Below, piece after piece: positions 1-8,740 of a stretch of 64,000 nucleotides of DNA. This DNA is from Nocardioides halotolerans DSM 19273 (GTDB lineage Bacteria > Actinomycetota > Actinomycetes > Propionibacteriales > Nocardioidaceae): contig NZ_KE383922.1 in the NCBI RefSeq assembly GCF_000422805.1, forward strand, positions 609,772 through 673,771. Reading direction: 5' to 3'. Numbering within the stretch: the stretch's first letter is position 1; every line of letters begins with the position of its first letter. Under the pieces are notes generated by a model that was not told the DNA's origin, made no database searches, and was given only the letters and a program-made list of their open reading frames with translations. Position numbers and translations under genes: made by a program.

Positions 1-61
1 AGAGTCCATCCCGCGACCGTGACAGGGGCATCGGCGTTCCCGCGTGAGTACGCAGGCTCGA

Positions 62-1783
62 TCAGTCCGCCTGGGCCGCTCGCACCTTGTCGCGCAGGGT
101 CTCCGGGCTGTCCGGCGTGCCTCCGTGCTCGGCGATCCAGGCGTAGGCCTCCTCGCGCTCGGCGTGGCACATGAGGCCGACCACGTCGCCCGGCTTCGCC
201 TGGTCGACCAGCGCCGCGAGGCACGCCACCTCGGTGTCGTACGCCGGCACGTCGGTGACGCCGACCCGCTCGGCCCCGGCGCGCAGCAGGGCCTCGAGCT
301 CGTCGGTGGTGCGGCCGCGGAGGTAGCGCTGCTTGTGCCCGATGGCGACCAGGTCGCTGTCGCGGGCGCCGATCTCGCCGAGCATCTCGATCAGGCCGTC
401 GGTGCGGTCGCCGACCGCCCCCAGCCCGAGCAGCAGGCGGCACCCGGGCGCCCGCACGCCGTTCATGATCTCGAGCATCGCCTCGAGACCGGCCTCGTTG
501 TGGGCGAGGTCCATCACGACCGAGACCCCGGACGGCATCGAGAAGAAGTTCATCCGCCCCGGGTTGTGCTCGGCGTCCGGCAGGAAGGTCCGCAGCCCCT
601 CGACCACCACGTCGCGCGGGATGCCGATGGCCAGCGCGGCCGACGCCGCGGCCAGGCTGTTCTCGACGTTGAAGCGGGACAGGCCGGCGAGCGTCATCGG
701 CACGTCGACCAGCTCGACCAGCGGGTCGGGGTCGCGGTGCGGCAGCAGCACCGAGATCCACCCGTCGATCACCGTGGTGGCCCGACCACCGTCGGAGAGC
801 ACCTCGCGGATCGCCGGTGAGTCCGGGTCGCGGGAGAACACCCACGGCTGCGCCTTGACCGTCGTGCGCATCGCGAAGACCCGCGGGTCGTCGCCGTTCA
901 GCACCGCCCAGCCGTCCTTGCGGGTGATGTGAGGGACGACGCCCTTCACCTCGGCGAGCTGGTCGAGCGTGTCGATGCCCTGGAGGCCGAGGTGGTCGGC
1001 GGAGACGTTCGTGACCACCGAGACGTCGTTGCGGGTCAGGCCGATCCCCTTGAGCAGGATGCCGCCGCGCGCTGTCTCGGTGACCGCGAGCTGCACCTGG
1101 GGGTGCGCGAGGACGCGGCCGGCGCCCGAGGGCCCGGAGTAGTCGCCGGCCTCGACGAGCTCGCCGTCGATGTAGATGCCGTCGGTGTTGGACCAGCCGA
1201 CCAGCCGGCCGTCGGCGCGCGCGATGTGCGCGATCATCCGGGACGTCGTGGTCTTGCCGTTGGTGCCCGTCACCGCGACGACGGGGATCCTCGGCGTGAT
1301 CGTGTGCGGCCCGGGCCCGTCGGCGGACGCGGCCACCCGCGCCGCCGCCGCGCCGACCACGCTGTCGATCTCGCCGCCGGGCACGGCGTCGAGCACCTCG
1401 GCGACCGCCGACCCCATCACCTGGGCGCGGGTGCGGTGCCGCCACGGGAATGCCACGACGATCTGGTGCGGGTCGCTGGTGGGCCGCACGCGGACGGCGA
1501 GCCGCGTCGAGCCCGACTCGGTCGCGATCGCCCGCACGAGCCGGCCCACCGCGCGCAGCGCGAACCGCTGCCGGAACCCGGTGTCCGGCGTGCCGGGACG
1601 CGCGTTGCGCAGGCCGATCCGCTGCGCGAACCGCCGCGCCGTGTCCTCCGGCACGGCGGCCAGGCCGCCGATGTCGAGGGTCAGCTTGATCGCGGCGCGC
1701 GGGAAGTAGAGGTTCGGGCCTTCCAGCACCCGCAGCTCGACCAGGGACGCGGGTTCGTCGGGCACGTGCCGGACGTTACCCAA
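62..1783 (-). CDS. Mur ligase family protein, cyanophycin-synthetase-like without ATP-grasp domain
   Basis: About 573 aa. A P-loop GTNGKT lies at residues 173-178, followed by Mur-ligase central-domain features (ETARGGIL, NVSADHLG, LNGDD) and a Mur C-terminal domain (LAHNEAGLEA). The N-terminal EGPNLYFP block resembles cyanophycin synthetase, but the ATP-grasp half of that enzyme is absent, so only one ATP-dependent amide-ligation activity is expected. Substrate unknown. The longest frame begins at a TTG only 9 bp downstream of the fabI stop with no clear ribosome site; a GTG six codons in (about 1765) is an equally plausible start. Position suggests co-transcription with fabG-fabI, but no functional link to fatty-acid synthesis is evident. 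Family confident, role not. Confidence 0.8.
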   Translation of the reverse strand: MGNVRHVPDEPASLVELRVLEGPNLYFPRAAIKLTLDIGGLAAVPEDTARRFAQRIGLRNARPGTPDTGFRQRFALRAVGRLVRAIATESGSTRLAVRVRPTSDPHQIVVAFPWRHRTRAQVMGSAVAEVLDAVPGGEIDSVVGAAAARVAASADGPGPHTITPRIPVVAVTGTNGKTTTSRMIAHIARADGRLVGWSNTDGIYIDGELVEAGDYSGPSGAGRVLAHPQVQLAVTETARGGILLKGIGLTRNDVSVVTNVSADHLGLQGIDTLDQLAEVKGVVPHITRKDGWAVLNGDDPRVFAMRTTVKAQPWVFSRDPDSPAIREVLSDGGRATTVIDGWISVLLPHRDPDPLVELVDVPMTLAGLSRFNVENSLAAASAALAIGIPRDVVVEGLRTFLPDAEHNPGRMNFFSMPSGVSVVMDLAHNEAGLEAMLEIMNGVRAPGCRLLLGLGAVGDRTDGLIEMLGEIGARDSDLVAIGHKQRYLRGRTTDELEALLRAGAERVGVTDVPAYDTEVACLAALVDQAKPGDVVGLMCHAEREEAYAWIAEHGGTPDSPETLRDKVRAAQAD

Positions 1784-1792
1784 ACGGGCCGG

Positions 1793-2575
1793 TCAGGCGC
1801 CCGTCGCGTGGAACCCGCCGTCGACGTGCACGATCTCGCCCGTCGTCGCCGGGAACAGGTCGGACAGCAGCGCGCAGATCGCCTTGGCGGTCGGCTCGTG
1901 GTCGGCGTTGTCCCAGCCGAGCGGCGCGCGCGTGGTCCACATGTCCTCGAGGTCGCTGAAGCCGGGGATCGCCTTGGCCGCCAGGGTGCGCAGCGGTCCG
2001 GCGGAGACCAGGTTGACGCGGATGCCCTCCTCGCCGAGGTTGCGGGCGAGGTAGCGCGAGGTCGACTCCAGGCCGGCCTTGGCCACGCCCATCCAGTCGT
2101 ACGCCGGCCACGCGACGGTCGCGTCGAAGGTCAGCCCGACCACCGACGCGCCCGGGCCCATCAGCGGGCGGCACGCCTGGGTCAGCGACATCAGCGAGTA
2201 CGCCGAGACCTGGAGCGCCTGGGCGACGTCGGGCCACGGGCCGGTGAGGAACTTGCCGCCGAGCAGCGTCTCGGGGTTGCCGTAGGCGATCGAGTGCACG
2301 ACGCCGTCGAGCCCGGCCCCCTCGCCCAGGTGCTCGCGGACCTGGTCGGCCAGCCCGGCGAGGTGCTCGTCGTCGGTCACGTCGAGCTCGAGCACGGGCG
2401 GCTCGCTCGGCAGCCGCTTGGCGATGCGCCGGGTGATGCCGAGGGCGCGGCCGAAGTTGGAGATCAGCACGGTCGCGCCCTGCTCCTGGGCGTACTTCGC
2501 CGCGGCGAAGCCGATCGAGCTGTCCATCGTCACGCCCGCGACGAGGATGCGCTTGCCGTCGAGGATGCCGCTCAT
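1793..2575 (-). CDS. fabI: Enoyl-[acyl-carrier-protein] reductase (NADH), InhA/FabI type
   Basis: 260 aa cytosolic SDR-fold reductase performing the last reduction of fatty-acid elongation (FASII). Near the N-terminus LVAGVTMDSSIGFAAA is the FabI/InhA cofactor loop. The catalytic Tyr-x6-Lys pair is present as YDWMGVAK, followed by NLVSAGPLRTLAAK, the substrate-loop signature shared with mycobacterial InhA. The ATG at 2573-2575 (MSGILDGKRIL) is chosen over upstream in-frame codons because it shares one base with the fabG stop (TGATG), typical of translational coupling. The fabG-fabI order matches the mabA-inhA operon of mycobacteria. No truncation or odd residues. Confidence 0.95.
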   Translation of the reverse strand: MSGILDGKRILVAGVTMDSSIGFAAAKYAQEQGATVLISNFGRALGITRRIAKRLPSEPPVLELDVTDDEHLAGLADQVREHLGEGAGLDGVVHSIAYGNPETLLGGKFLTGPWPDVAQALQVSAYSLMSLTQACRPLMGPGASVVGLTFDATVAWPAYDWMGVAKAGLESTSRYLARNLGEEGIRVNLVSAGPLRTLAAKAIPGFSDLEDMWTTRAPLGWDNADHEPTAKAICALLSDLFPATTGEIVHVDGGFHATGA

Positions 2576-3312
2576 CAGTGCCCCATTCCGAGTCCGCCGT
2601 CGACGGGGATCACGGCCCCCGTGACGTAGGCGGCTCCGTCGCCGGCCAGCCACGTCACCGCGGCGGCCACCTCGTCCGTCGTCGCGTACCGCTGGAGCGG
2701 CACCTGCGCCTTGATCGCCGCCTTCTGCTCGTCGGTGAGCACGCCGGTCATGTCGGTCTCGACGAAGCCCGGCGCCACGACGTTCGCCGTGATCGACCGG
2801 GAGCCGAGCTCACGCGCGATCGAGCGCGCCATGCCGACCAGCCCGGCCTTGGAGGCGGCGTAGTTGACCTGCCCGGCCGAGCCCAGCAGGCCGACGACCG
2901 AGGACACGAAGACGATGCGGCCGCGGCGCAGCCGGAGCATCCCCTTGGCGGCGCGCTTGGCGAGCCGGTAGGAGCCGGTCAGGTTCGTCTCGATGACCGA
3001 GGACCAGTCGTCCTCGGACATCCGCAGCAGGAGGGTGTCGTGGGTGATGCCGGCGTTGGCCACCAGCACCTCGACCGGGCCGTGCGCCTCCTCGACCTGC
3101 GCGAACGCCGCCTCGACCTGCTCGGCGTCGGTGATGTCGCAGCGCACGTCGAGCGTGCCGTCGGGGGCGCCGCCGTTGCGGGTGGTCACCGCGACCTGGT
3201 CGCCCCGGGCGACGAACGCCTCGGCGATCGCCCGCCCGATGCCGCGGTTGCCGCCGGTCACCAGCACCGACCTGGGCACCGGCTCGGCCTGGGGCTCGCT
3301 CTCCTCCGTCAC
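2575..3312 (-). CDS. fabG: 3-oxoacyl-[acyl-carrier-protein] reductase FabG (MabA-like)
   Basis: 245 aa short-chain dehydrogenase reducing beta-ketoacyl-ACP with NADPH in FASII. The glycine-rich motif TGGNRGIG lies near residues 20-27, NAG is present, and the catalytic Ser plus YAASK (Tyr-x3-Lys) precede the PGFVETDMT substrate loop. First gene of the fabG-fabI unit; its stop codon shares one base with the fabI start. The N-terminal MTEESEPQAEPVPRS segment precedes the first Rossmann strand and is dispensable-looking, so the start could be a few codons later. Length and motifs are fully standard. Confidence 0.93.
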   Translation of the reverse strand: MTEESEPQAEPVPRSVLVTGGNRGIGRAIAEAFVARGDQVAVTTRNGGAPDGTLDVRCDITDAEQVEAAFAQVEEAHGPVEVLVANAGITHDTLLLRMSEDDWSSVIETNLTGSYRLAKRAAKGMLRLRRGRIVFVSSVVGLLGSAGQVNYAASKAGLVGMARSIARELGSRSITANVVAPGFVETDMTGVLTDEQKAAIKAQVPLQRYATTDEVAAAVTWLAGDGAAYVTGAVIPVDGGLGMGH

Positions 3313-3375
3313 CCGATCGACGCTATCGACTACCCGGGAGTACGCGGAAACCGGTCCCGGGTGCCGGGTCGGCGA

Positions 3376-3591
3376 CTACTCGTCGTCCTCGAGCCGGAAG
3401 CCGACCTTGAGGCCGACCTGGAAGTGCTCGACCTTGCCGTCCTTGATCTGGCCGCGCACCTCGGTCACCTCGAACCAGTCGCAGTGGCGCAGGGTCCTGG
3501 CGGCGCGCTCCACGCCGTTGTGGACCGCCTGCTCGAGGCCCTCGTTGGACGTGCCGACGATCTCGGTGACGCGATAGGTGCGGTTGGTCAT
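3376..3591 (-). CDS. Dodecin family protein
   Basis: 71 aa, the usual dodecin length. Dodecins are small flavin-binding proteins that form hollow dodecamers and are thought to buffer or store flavin. MTNRTYRVTEIVGTSNEGLEQAV and the central TLRHCDWFEVTEVRG match the beta-alpha-beta-beta fold, including the conserved aromatic of the W-F-E-V-x-E flavin-stacking strand. The ATG at 3589-3591 is chosen because the product then has the exact family length; longer in-frame starts give an unrelated Arg-rich tail. It faces the DUF3099 gene divergently with about 50 bp between them. Confidence 0.88.
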   Translation of the reverse strand: MTNRTYRVTEIVGTSNEGLEQAVHNGVERAARTLRHCDWFEVTEVRGQIKDGKVEHFQVGLKVGFRLEDDE

Positions 3592-3643
3592 GCGCCGACT
3601 GTACCGACGCTCGCGCTCCTCACCCCCGGCGTAGAGTTGAGCC

Positions 3644-3961
3644 ATGGCCCGGGAGCGCAGCCGCGAGCCCGAGGCGGTCCGCATCACCTCGGCAGCGGCC
3701 AGCCGCAACGACGACATCGCGTCGCGCCAGAAGCGCTACCTGTTCTCGATGACCATCCGCACGATCTGCTTCGTCGGCGCGATCGTGGCCTCCCTCCTCG
3801 GGAGCCCCACCTGGGTGTGGGCCGTCCTCATCGCCGGCGCCCTGGTCCTGCCCTACGTCGCCGTCGTGATGGCGAACGCCGCCACGACCAAGGGCGACGG
3901 CTTCGCGCTGGTCGACCACGGGCCCGAGCGGCGCCAGCTCGGGGCCGGCGACCGACCGTAG
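3644..3961 (+). CDS. DUF3099 domain membrane protein
   Basis: 105 aa. A basic N-terminus (MARERSREPEAVRITSAAAS) is followed by two predicted transmembrane helices, about residues 38-55 (MTIRTICFVGAIVASLL) and 58-77 (WVWAVLIAGALVLPYVAVVM). This matches the actinobacterial DUF3099 layout with the conserved ITSA...R..DI..R..RYL lead-in. Function unknown for the family. It stands alone, divergent from the dodecin gene and followed by a 166-bp non-coding leader region. Confidence 0.75.
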   Translation: MARERSREPEAVRITSAAASRNDDIASRQKRYLFSMTIRTICFVGAIVASLLGSPTWVWAVLIAGALVLPYVAVVMANAATTKGDGFALVDHGPERRQLGAGDRP

Positions 3962-4065
3962 ACAGGGCCGTAGCAGGGGTCGCGGAGAATTCGTCCGCAT
4001 CTGCGGTTTGATTCCCGGCGCGGACGTGGAACACTTCTAGAGCCGCGTGGGCTTGCTCGGGCGGT

Positions 4066-4105
4066 GTGGTGCCGGACAGCTCTCCCCGTGGTTGGCCGGC
4101 ACCAC
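4066..4105 (+). promoter_or_regulatory. Strong hairpin in the leader of the small Cys-rich gene
   Basis: A perfect 10-bp stem (GTGGTGCCGG at 4066-4075, CCGGCACCAC at 4096-4105) encloses a 20-nt loop. It ends 22 nt before the GTG start at 4128 and just upstream of the AGGA ribosome site (4118-4121). There is no U-tract, so it is not an obvious terminator. A weaker CCGC/GCGG pairing lies just upstream (about 4043-4064). This could be a cis-acting RNA or a protein-binding element; I do not recognise a known RNA family. Confidence 0.45.
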
Positions 4106-4127
4106 TTTCACATTTCCAGGACCTACC

Positions 4128-4334
4128 GTGACCGACATCTGCTCCGCCCGGGGCTGCACCGCTCCGGCCGTCTGGGCGCTCCGCTGGAACAACCCCAAGC
4201 TGCACACGCCGGAGCGCCGCAAGGTGTGGCTCGCCTGCGAGGACCACAAGGCCTCGCTGTCGGACTTCCTCGGCGCCCGCGGCTTCCTCAAGGAGGTCGT
4301 CGAGCACGTCGACGGCGCCGACGAGAGCGTCTGA
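4128..4334 (+). CDS. Small conserved Cys-rich actinobacterial protein
   Basis: 68 aa from the GTG at 4128, which has an AGGA ribosome site six bases upstream; a longer in-frame start at 4047 would read through the leader hairpin and is less likely. The sequence begins VTDICSARGC, continues with WNNPKLHTPERRKVWLACEDHKASL and ends in an acidic tail. Cys4/Cys9 with a later Cys and His suggest a small zinc-binding fold. From memory, close relatives are widespread in Actinobacteria as hypothetical proteins, sometimes mislabelled acetone carboxylase. It ends 12 bp before the convergent moaA stop. No function can be assigned. Confidence 0.7.
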   Translation: MTDICSARGCTAPAVWALRWNNPKLHTPERRKVWLACEDHKASLSDFLGARGFLKEVVEHVDGADESV

Positions 4335-4346
4335 GCCAGCTGGTCG

Positions 4347-5339
4347 CTAGCCGCCGATCGCCGACATCGGCCGGTCGGGCTGGAGGAACGTCGGGTCGTC
4401 GATGCCGTGGCCCGGCAGCTTGCCCGCCATCGCGGTCAGCCAGCGCTGGGCCAGCTCGTCATCGGTGGCCCCGGCCCGCATCGCCGAGCGCAGGTCGGAC
4501 TCCTCGCGGGCGAACAGGCAGTTGCGCACCTGCCCGTCGGCGGTGAGCCGCACCCGGTCGCAGGCGCCGCAGAACGGGCGGGTCACCGAGGCGATGATGC
4601 CGACCGTGGCCGGGCCGCCGTCGACGAGGAACAGCTCGGCCGGCGCGCTGCCGCGCGGCTCCACGGCGGGCACCAGCACGTGGTGCTGCTCGAGCGCCGC
4701 GAGGATCTCGTCGGCGGTGACCATGCCCTCGCGGGTCCAGCCGTGCTGCGCGTCCAGCGGCATCTGCTCGATGAACCGCAGCTCGTAGCCCCGCTCGAGA
4801 CACCAGCCGAGCAGGTCGGGCGCCTGGTCGTCGTTGACCCCGCGCAGGAGCACGGCGTTGACCTTCACCGGCCCAAGCCCGGCCGCCTGGGCCGCCTCGA
4901 GCCCGGCGACCACGTCGGCGAACCGGTCGCGCCGGGTGATCTCGTGGAAGGTCTCGGACCGGATCGTGTCGAGGCTGACGTTGACCCGGTCGAGCCCGGC
5001 CTCGGCCAGCGCGGCGGCCGTCCGGGCCAGCCCGAGCGCGTTGGTGGTCAGGGAGGTCTCGGGCCGCGGCTCGAGCGCCGCGGTGCGGCGCACGATGTCG
5101 ACCAGCCCGCGCCGGACCAGCGGCTCGCCGCCGGTGAACCGCACCTCGCGGACGCCGAGCCGCTCCACCGCGACGGTGATCAGGCGGACCACCTCGTCGT
5201 CGGTGAGCTGCGACTCCAGGGGCAGCCAGTCGAGGCCCTCCTCGGGCATGCAGTAGGTGCAGCGCAGGTTGCAGCGGTCGGTCAGGCTGACCCGCAGGTC
5301 GGTGGCGACCCGGCCGTAGGCGTCGGAGAGCGGCTGCAC
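4347..5339 (-). CDS. moaA: GTP 3',8-cyclase MoaA (molybdenum cofactor biosynthesis)
   Basis: 330 aa radical-SAM enzyme catalysing the first step of molybdopterin synthesis from GTP. The N-terminal cluster motif is CNLRCTYC (Cys-x3-Cys-x2-Cys) and the C-terminal cluster motif is CGACDRVRLTADGQVRNC. The protein ends in the Gly-Gly pair required for activity in this family (MSAIGG). The start is a GTG at 5337-5339. It is divergent from the SURF1 gene with about 50 bp between. The only candidate molybdoenzyme in the window is the distant hydroxylase-like subunit at 43.7-46.1 kb. Complete and canonical. Confidence 0.95.
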   Translation of the reverse strand: MQPLSDAYGRVATDLRVSLTDRCNLRCTYCMPEEGLDWLPLESQLTDDEVVRLITVAVERLGVREVRFTGGEPLVRRGLVDIVRRTAALEPRPETSLTTNALGLARTAAALAEAGLDRVNVSLDTIRSETFHEITRRDRFADVVAGLEAAQAAGLGPVKVNAVLLRGVNDDQAPDLLGWCLERGYELRFIEQMPLDAQHGWTREGMVTADEILAALEQHHVLVPAVEPRGSAPAELFLVDGGPATVGIIASVTRPFCGACDRVRLTADGQVRNCLFAREESDLRSAMRAGATDDELAQRWLTAMAGKLPGHGIDDPTFLQPDRPMSAIGG

Positions 5340-5391
5340 GCCCCGATCCTACGTTTCGGGAGGTTGGCCCGCCGCTGGGTAGCCTCGCCGG

Positions 5392-6252
5392 GTGCGCTCG
5401 TTCGGGTTCCTGCTGAGCCGGCGCTGGATCCTGTTCGCGCTGGTCGTCGCCGTGCTGGCGTACGCCGCGTGGTGGCTGGGCGGGTGGCAGTTCCGCCGGC
5501 TCGAGGACCGCAAGGCGGACAACACGGTGGTCCGCACGAACGAGCACCGCGCGGTCACGCCGGTCGACGAGGTGCTCAGCCCGGACCGCGACCCGTCGGA
5601 GCAGGACGAGTGGCGGGTGGTCAGCGCGACCGGCACCTACGACGCCGCGCGCACGGTGGTGATCCGCTACCGCACCCGCGACGGCGCGCAGGGGGTCGAC
5701 GTCGTCGTACCCCTGGTCACCGCCTCCGGCACCGCCCTCCTCGTCGACCGGGGCTGGCTCGAGACCAACCCCAGCGGCGCCGACCGGGGTGACGTCCCCG
5801 CCCCGCCGGCGGGCGAGGTCGACGTCACGGGCTACGTGCGCGCCAACGGCACGGGTGACAGCACCCGTGTCGCCGACCTGTCCGCGCGGGCGATCAGCAG
5901 CGACGAGATCGGCCCGGCGATCGGCCATCGCGTCTACGGCGGGTTCGTGGAGCTGCGCTCGGAGGACCCCGAGCCCGAGACGTCCCTCGAGCCCGTCGAG
6001 CTGCCGGAGCTGAACAACGGGCCGCACTTCTTCTACGGGCTTCAGTGGTGGTTCTTCGGGCTGCTCGCGATCTTCGGCTTCTGCTATCTCCTCTACGACG
6101 AGTGGCGCCACGGCCCGCGCGGGGAGCGGCCCACCAGGCCGCTGAAGAAGCCGAAGCAGAAGTCGCGCGCCCGGCTCCAGGCCGAGGCGGCGAAGGCGCA
6201 GATCGAGCGGGAGAAGGCCGCTCGCAAGGAGCCCGCAGAGCCGGGCGCCTAG
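5392..6252 (+). CDS. SURF1 family cytochrome c oxidase assembly protein
   Basis: 286 aa. Two transmembrane helices, about residues 12-30 and 212-236, flank an extracytoplasmic domain, the SURF1 topology. The hallmark GPHFFYGLQWWFF immediately precedes the second helix. The long basic C-terminal tail, rich in Lys/Arg/Ala, is common in actinobacterial homologues. SURF1 assists heme a insertion into the aa3-type oxidase, which fits ctaA and ctaB elsewhere in this window. The start is a GTG at 5392. Its stop lies within a 15-bp palindrome shared with the convergent aldehyde dehydrogenase stop. Confidence 0.9.
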   Translation: MRSFGFLLSRRWILFALVVAVLAYAAWWLGGWQFRRLEDRKADNTVVRTNEHRAVTPVDEVLSPDRDPSEQDEWRVVSATGTYDAARTVVIRYRTRDGAQGVDVVVPLVTASGTALLVDRGWLETNPSGADRGDVPAPPAGEVDVTGYVRANGTGDSTRVADLSARAISSDEIGPAIGHRVYGGFVELRSEDPEPETSLEPVELPELNNGPHFFYGLQWWFFGLLAIFGFCYLLYDEWRHGPRGERPTRPLKKPKQKSRARLQAEAAKAQIEREKAARKEPAEPGA

Positions 6253-6259
6253 GAGCCTC

Positions 6260-7687
6260 CTAGACCTGCATCACCACAGCCTTGGGCTCGGTGAAGAACT
6301 CGCGGCTGAAGGTCCCGCCCTCGCGGCCGACGCCCGAGTCGCCGACGCCGCCGAACGGCGCCCTGAGGTCGCGGATGAAGAAGCAGTTCACCCACACCGT
6401 GCCGGCCCGCAGCGCGGCGGCGACGCGGTGCGCGCGGGAGAGGTTCTCGGTGAACACCATCGCGTTGAGGCCGTACGGCGAGTCGTTGGCCAGCCGGACC
6501 GCCTCCTCCTCGGTGTCGAACGGGTGCAGGGTCACCACCGGGCCGAACACCTCCTCGCACACGATCCGGGAGTCGAGCGGCGCGTCGACGACGACCGTGG
6601 GGTGCACGAACCAGCCCTCGCCGGCGCCACCGGTCAGCATCCGGCCGGTGCCGGCCCCGACCTCGTCGAGGTAGCCGCTGACCTTCTTCCAGTGCTCCTC
6701 GGATGCCAGCGGGCCCAGCTCGGTCGCCGGGTCCTTCGGGTCCCCCAGGCGCAGCGCCTCGGCCGCGGCCACGAACCGGGACAGGAACTCGTCGTACGCC
6801 CCGCGCTGCACGAACAGCCGGGAGCCCGCGAGGCAGACCTGCCCGGCGTTGCTGAAGATCGCCTTGATCGACCACGACACCGCGTTGTCGAGGTCGGCGT
6901 CGTCGAACACGAGGTTGGCGCCCTTGCCGCCGAGCTCGAAGCTGACCGGGGTGAGGTTCGCCGCGGCCGCCTGCCCGATCGCCCGACCGGTGCCGGACTC
7001 GCCGGTGAACGTGATGCGGTCGACGCCGCGGTGCTGGGTCAGCGCCGACCCGGCGGAGTCCGGACCGAAGCCGTGGACCACGTTGAGGACGCCCGGCGGG
7101 AGGCCGGCCTCGGTGGCCAGCCGCGCCAGGAGGGTCGCCGACCTCGGGGTGTCCTCGGCGGGCTTCAGCACCACCGTGTTGCCCCAGGCCAGGGCCGGCG
7201 CGACCTTCCACGACTCGAGCATCAGGGGGAAGTTCCACGGCGAGATCGCCGCGACCACCCCGGCGGGCTGGAACAGCGAGTAGGCGTGGTGCCCGCTGTC
7301 CATCGGGAGCGTCTCTCCCGTGCTGAGCCGGGCGTGGTCGGCGAAGAACCGGAAGTTCTGCGCGGTGCGAGGGACGTCCTTCGTGCGCGCGTCGGTGATC
7401 GGCTTGCCCATGTCCGTCGTGTCCGCGAGGGCGAGCTCGTCGAGGTGCTCCAGCACCAGGTCGGCGAGCCGGTGCAGTAGCGCCCCCCGCTCGGCGAGGC
7501 CCATGCGCGGCCACGGACCCTCGTCGAAGGCCCGCCGGGCGGCTGCGACCGCGCGGTCTACCTCCGCCGCGCCGCCCAGGGCGACCTCGGCGTACGACGC
7601 CTGCGTGTAGGGGTCGACGGACTCGAACCGGGCCCCCGACCCCGACTCGACGTCCTCGCCGTCGATGTGGTGGGTGATCAGCTCCAT
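6260..7687 (-). CDS. 2-hydroxymuconic semialdehyde dehydrogenase
   Basis: 475 aa NAD-dependent aldehyde dehydrogenase. The catalytic Cys285 lies in GQVCLAG, the general-base Glu251 in FELGGK and the WNFP motif near 151. The C-terminal IRDLRAPFGGVGDSGVGREGG is typical of the XylG/DmpC/HpaE branch that oxidises ring-cleavage semialdehydes. It would start the oxalocrotonate branch of catechol meta-cleavage. It is the last gene of a tight minus-strand operon (two extradiol dioxygenases, phosphatase, acetaldehyde dehydrogenase, aldolase) and lies 9 bp after the aldolase start-proximal neighbour's stop. Complete. Confidence 0.9.
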   Translation of the reverse strand: MELITHHIDGEDVESGSGARFESVDPYTQASYAEVALGGAAEVDRAVAAARRAFDEGPWPRMGLAERGALLHRLADLVLEHLDELALADTTDMGKPITDARTKDVPRTAQNFRFFADHARLSTGETLPMDSGHHAYSLFQPAGVVAAISPWNFPLMLESWKVAPALAWGNTVVLKPAEDTPRSATLLARLATEAGLPPGVLNVVHGFGPDSAGSALTQHRGVDRITFTGESGTGRAIGQAAAANLTPVSFELGGKGANLVFDDADLDNAVSWSIKAIFSNAGQVCLAGSRLFVQRGAYDEFLSRFVAAAEALRLGDPKDPATELGPLASEEHWKKVSGYLDEVGAGTGRMLTGGAGEGWFVHPTVVVDAPLDSRIVCEEVFGPVVTLHPFDTEEEAVRLANDSPYGLNAMVFTENLSRAHRVAAALRAGTVWVNCFFIRDLRAPFGGVGDSGVGREGGTFSREFFTEPKAVVMQV

Positions 7688-7696
7688 GGCGCCTCC

Positions 7697-8740
7697 TCAG
7701 CGGGCTCCGACGGCCCCGAGGTCGCGCTCCTGCGCGAGCTGGAGCGCGATGTCGATCAGCATGTCCTCCTGGCCGCCCACGTAGCCCGCCTCACCGGCGC
7801 GCTGCAGGATCTCGTGGGCCGCGACGCCGTAGCGCTCGGCGGCGTGCTCGGCGTGCAGGAGGAACGACGAGTAGACGCCGGCCCAGCCCTGCACGATGGC
7901 GGTGCGGTCGGCCTTGGGCCAGCGCGGCAGGAACGGGCGCACGACCTCCTCGGCCGCGTCGAGGACGCCGGCGACGTCGACCCCGGTCTCGACCCCGAGG
8001 TGGTCGAACGTCGCCGCGAGCACCTCGGTGGGCGAGTTGCCGGCGCCCGCGCCGAGGGCGCAGAGGGACCCGTCGATCTGCCGCGCGCCGGACTCGAAGG
8101 CCAGCACCGAGTTGGCCACCCCCAGCGACAGGTTCTGGTGGCCGTGGAAGCCGACCTGCGCCTCCCGGCCGACCTCTGCGACGAGCGCCGCGATGCGGGC
8201 CTTGGCCTCGGTGAGCACCAGCGCCCCGGCGGAGTCGACCGCGTAGACGCACTCGCAGCCCGCGTCGACCATGATCCGGCTCTGCTTCGCGAGCTCCTCG
8301 GGCGAGGTCCGGTGGCTCATCATCAGGAAGCCGACGGTCTCCATGCCCAGCGAGCGGGCCAGGCCGAAGTGCTGGATGGAGACGTCCGCCTCGGTGCAGT
8401 GGGTCGCGATCCGCGCGACCGACGCGCCGGCCTCGCGCGCGTTGCGCAGGTCGTCCATGGTGCCGATGCCGGGCACCAGGAGCACGGCGATCCGCGCGCG
8501 CTCGGCCTCCTCGGCCGCCGCCCGGACCAGCGTGATGTCCTCGACCTTCGAGAAACCGTAGTTGAACGACGAGCCGCCGATGCCGTCGCCGTGGCTGACC
8601 TCGATCACCTCGACGCCCGCGGCGTCGAGCGCGTGCACGGTCGCGCGCACCTGGGCCTCGGTGAACTCGTGGGACATCGCGTGGCTGCCGTCGCGCAGCG
8701 TCGTGTCGGTGATCCGCACGGGGCGCTCGGTGCCGGTCAT
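7697..8740 (-). CDS. 4-hydroxy-2-oxovalerate aldolase
   Basis: 347 aa HMGL-like TIM-barrel aldolase, splitting 4-hydroxy-2-oxovalerate to pyruvate and acetaldehyde. The active-site [14 protein letters not shown] lies at residues 13-26 (Asp17, His20). The metal ligands sit in [11 protein letters not shown], and [10 protein letters not shown] is the family signature of DmpG/BphI. The ATG at 8738-8740 overlaps the stop of the acylating acetaldehyde dehydrogenase by four bases (ATGA). This fits the known physical complex in which acetaldehyde is channelled between the two enzymes. Confidence 0.95.
   Translation of the reverse strand: MTGTERPVRITDTTLRDGSHAMSHEFTEAQVRATVHALDAAGVEVIEVSHGDGIGGSSFNYGFSKVEDITLVRAAAEEAERARIAVLLVPGIGTMDDLRNAREAGASVARIATHCTEADVSIQHFGLARSLGMETVGFLMMSHRTSPEELAKQSRIMVDAGCECVYAVDSAGALVLTEAKARIAALVAEVGREAQVGFHGHQNLSLGVANSVLAFESGARQIDGSLCALGAGAGNSPTEVLAATFDHLGVETGVDVAGVLDAAEEVVRPFLPRWPKADRTAIVQGWAGVYSSFLLHAEHAAERYGVAAHEILQRAGEAGYVGGQEDMLIDIALQLAQERDLGAVGAR

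Noticed and set aside
4008..4036. TTGATT-N17-ACACTT as a sigma-70 promoter for the small Cys-rich gene
   Set aside because: The -35 is fair but the -10 does not match TANNNT; too weak to annotate.
6249..6263. 15-bp palindrome CTAGGAG-C-CTCCTAG covering both convergent stop codons of the SURF1 and dehydrogenase genes
   Set aside because: The single-base centre leaves only a weak 5-bp stem as RNA and there is no T-run; it mostly reflects two facing TAG stops.
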